Positions 57,629 through 59,399 of a stretch of 59,399 nt of DNA are shown here, piece by piece. The translations under genes and the position numbers were made by a program. The DNA comes from an uncultured Candidatus Pelagibacter sp. (GTDB lineage: Bacteria > Pseudomonadota > Alphaproteobacteria > Pelagibacterales > Pelagibacteraceae). Positions within the stretch are counted from its first letter, which is position 1. Each line of letters begins with the position of its first letter. The stretch is from assembly GCA_905612435.1 (NCBI GenBank), contig CAJQRZ010000046.1:1-59399 (forward strand), in the 5' to 3' direction. The notes beneath the pieces are model-generated. The model did no database searches and was not told the DNA's origin. It saw only the letters and a program-made list of their open reading frames with translations.

Positions 57629-58753
57629 ATGCTTAGTCAATTTTCATACAGCGATCAGTTGACCTTTTTTCAAAAAATTAGGTCTTTTGACTATTTACTA
57701 TTAAGTTGTATTTTGTTAATTGGAATAATTAGTAGTTTTGCAATGTATTCTACTGATGGAGGTGAATTATTATATCATAGCAAAAGTCATATACTCAGAT
57801 TTATAATATTTTTTTTAATGATGATTTTTTTATCTTTTTTAAATATAAAATTTTGGCATTCTATAGGTTATACATTTTATATTATTATTTTGGGACTTTT
57901 ATTATTAGCATCTATATATGGAGTAACTGCTTCTGGGTCACAGAGGTGGATAAGTTTATATTTTATTAACATCCAGCCTTCTGAGCTAATGAAAATAGCC
58001 ATAATAATTTGTCTTGCTAAATATTATCACCGAAGTCAAATAAATAATATTAATAACTTAATGGATTTATTAATTCCAATCACAATATTAATACTACCAA
58101 TTTTATTAGTAATTTCACAACCTGATTTAGGAACATCTATTTTAATTGCATTGACCGGATTTGTTGTATTGTGGTTAGCAGGTATAAATATAAAATATTT
58201 TATTTATTCTTCTTTAATTTTGGTTATTTCACTGCCTTTTGTAATTTCTTTTTTAAAACCTTATCAAAAATTAAGAATTTTGACTTTCTTTGATCCCGAT
58301 AAGGATCCTTTAGGAGCAGGATATCAAATAATTCAATCTAAAATAGCAGTTGGATCAGGTGGCCTATATGGTAAAGGATTTTTAAAAGGAACACAAAGCT
58401 ACCTAGAGTTCTTACCAGAAAAACACACTGATTTTATATTTACATTATATTCTGAGGAGTATGGGTTTTTAGGCTCTATTTTTCTTTTATTAATATATGC
58501 AATTATAATATTTAGAATTTTAAGAATAGGAATGATATCTAGAAGTTTTTTTGCTAAAATTTTTTGTTTCAGTTTTGCATCTGCGATATTTATTTATATA
58601 TCTGTTAATATGAGCATGGTTTTGGGTCTCGTACCAATAGTCGGATCTCCATTACCTATAATGTCATATGGTGGATCTTCAATGCTTGCTACAATGATAG
58701 GTTTTAGCGTTGTAATGAGCTGCAAGCTATACAATAAACAATTAATTTCATAG
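57629..58753 (+). CDS. rodA: RodA, SEDS-family peptidoglycan glycosyltransferase
   Basis: 374 residues with about ten membrane helices. SEDS signatures are QRWISLYFINIQPSELMKIA, SQPDLGTSILIAL, SKIAVGSGGLYGKGFLKGTQ (large extracytoplasmic loop), LPEKHTDFIFTLYSEEYGFLG and GSPLPIMSYGGSSMLATMIGF. It polymerises lipid II and works with MrdA. Last gene of the cluster; the following 71-base gap separates it from a DadA-like gene. Confidence 0.96.
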   Translation: MLSQFSYSDQLTFFQKIRSFDYLLLSCILLIGIISSFAMYSTDGGELLYHSKSHILRFIIFFLMMIFLSFLNIKFWHSIGYTFYIIILGLLLLASIYGVTASGSQRWISLYFINIQPSELMKIAIIICLAKYYHRSQINNINNLMDLLIPITILILPILLVISQPDLGTSILIALTGFVVLWLAGINIKYFIYSSLILVISLPFVISFLKPYQKLRILTFFDPDKDPLGAGYQIIQSKIAVGSGGLYGKGFLKGTQSYLEFLPEKHTDFIFTLYSEEYGFLGSIFLLLIYAIIIFRILRIGMISRSFFAKIFCFSFASAIFIYISVNMSMVLGLVPIVGSPLPIMSYGGSSMLATMIGFSVVMSCKLYNKQLIS

Positions 58754-58824
58754 ACTATTACATATTTTATCAGAATAATATGTCGCAATTATAATTTATA
58801 ATAAATATTTATAAGTTTTTAAAT

Positions 58825-59399
58825 ATGAATAAAAATTTAAAAATTGGAATTGTTGGCTCGGGAATCCAAGGAGTATGTAATGCGTTGTTTTTGCAAAAAA
58901 AAGGTTATCAAGTCACTATTTTTGATAGAGATAAACCAGGTAGTCCAACGGCATCATATGGTAATGCCGGTCACTTTTCTCCATATGCTTGTGTTCTAAT
59001 GAATAGACCTGATGTTTTAGCAGACGTTCCAGCTATGCTCTTAAGTTCATCTGGTCCTCTAGCCATTAAATGGAGTTATGTTCCAAAAATGATTCCATGG
59101 TTTTTACAATTTATAAGAAATTGCACCACAAAAAGAATGATGTATACCGCAAAAAATATGCATCAAATTTTAAATTTAGCGCTACCAGCCTATGATGAGT
59201 TATTTGACGAGATTGATCTCGGAGGATTGGTTGAAAAAAAAGGCATTCTGTATGTTTGGAATGATCAAAACTTAAAAAGTAGAGAACTTGAAATTAAAGT
59301 TAGAAATGAACTTGGTGTGGACCAACAATTAGTGACCCCCAAAGAAATTCACGACCTTGAACCAAATATAAAACCTTTTTATCATGGAGGCGTCTATTA
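58825..59399 (+). CDS. DadA-like FAD-dependent amino-acid dehydrogenase, N-terminal part (cut by window end)
   Basis: The first 191 residues, open to the window end. The dinucleotide-binding loop KIGIVGSGIQGVCNALFLQKKGYQVTIFDRD is followed by PGSPTASYGNAGHFSPYACV, which matches the DadA/D-amino acid dehydrogenase group of the DAO superfamily. Family members oxidise D-amino acids or related amines and pass electrons to the respiratory chain. The substrate-binding half is missing, so a glycine/sarcosine oxidase-like role is possible. It is a new transcription unit after rodA. Confidence 0.8.
   Translation, partial: MNKNLKIGIVGSGIQGVCNALFLQKKGYQVTIFDRDKPGSPTASYGNAGHFSPYACVLMNRPDVLADVPAMLLSSSGPLAIKWSYVPKMIPWFLQFIRNCTTKRMMYTAKNMHQILNLALPAYDELFDEIDLGGLVEKKGILYVWNDQNLKSRELEIKVRNELGVDQQLVTPKEIHDLEPNIKPFYHGGVY

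Overview
The window is a dense, strongly AT-rich stretch of a streamlined bacterial chromosome. Gene content and gene order point to a marine alphaproteobacterium of the SAR11 / Candidatus Pelagibacter type. Supporting signs are A/T-ending codons, intergenic gaps of a few bases, frequent ATGA and stop-stop overlaps, a permuted two-piece tmRNA, ThyX, pyruvate phosphate dikinase and a hflK-hflC-DUF2065-degP cluster. No rRNA, CRISPR array, transposase or integrase gene was seen. The assignment rests on recognising protein families by eye, not on a database search.

Layout. Bases 1-8.3 kb read rightward: folate cyclo-ligase (cut by the window edge), ymdB, yebC, ruvC, tolQ-tolR-tolA-tolB-pal, a rho-independent terminator, cpoB and tilS. 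From 8.3 to 14.7 kb come ftsH, folP, glmM, thiD and purA. From 14.7 to 19.2 kb a leftward block holds rpoH, rluD, an ABC-2 exporter pair and a Sua5-type tRNA threonylcarbamoylation gene; a rightward tRNA-Arg(TCG) lies inside it. From 19.2 to 25 kb are isoprenoid genes (xseB-ispA-dxs, ispB) with aroC and pdxH. From 25.1 to 31.6 kb sohB, glyQ, glyS and ppdK form one rightward run, facing a leftward nadA-nadC pair.

The accessory part is 33.4-41.7 kb, built around ssrA (minus strand, 39326-39584). The 3' end of the tmRNA coding piece is repeated three more times downstream of the gene, at 37466, about 36673 and 33479, all in the same orientation and increasingly degraded with distance. These repeats cut the region into three compartments. 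The one nearest ssrA holds only a DNA methyltransferase with a C-terminal nuclease-like domain. The next holds only a small SAM-dependent methyltransferase. The third holds a B12-binding/radical SAM protein, a HI0933-type flavoprotein and slyX. This looks like a chain of very small elements inserted one after another at the tmRNA gene, with no recombinase of their own. A GT-C-like membrane protein and a GT2 glycosyltransferase sit on the other side of ssrA.

The right part returns to core genes: thyX, mrp, hflK-hflC-DUF2065-degP-miaA, then branched-chain amino acid synthesis (ilvB-ilvH-ilvC-leuA), the rod-shape cluster mreB-mreC-mreD-mrdA-rodA, and the start of a DadA-like oxidoreductase cut by the window end.

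Functional links: FtsH and its regulators HflK/HflC are both encoded here, behind look-alike candidate heat-shock promoters, and the heat-shock sigma factor gene rpoH is in the same window. Tol-Pal, GlmM, IspB and the Mre/Rod genes together cover much of envelope building.
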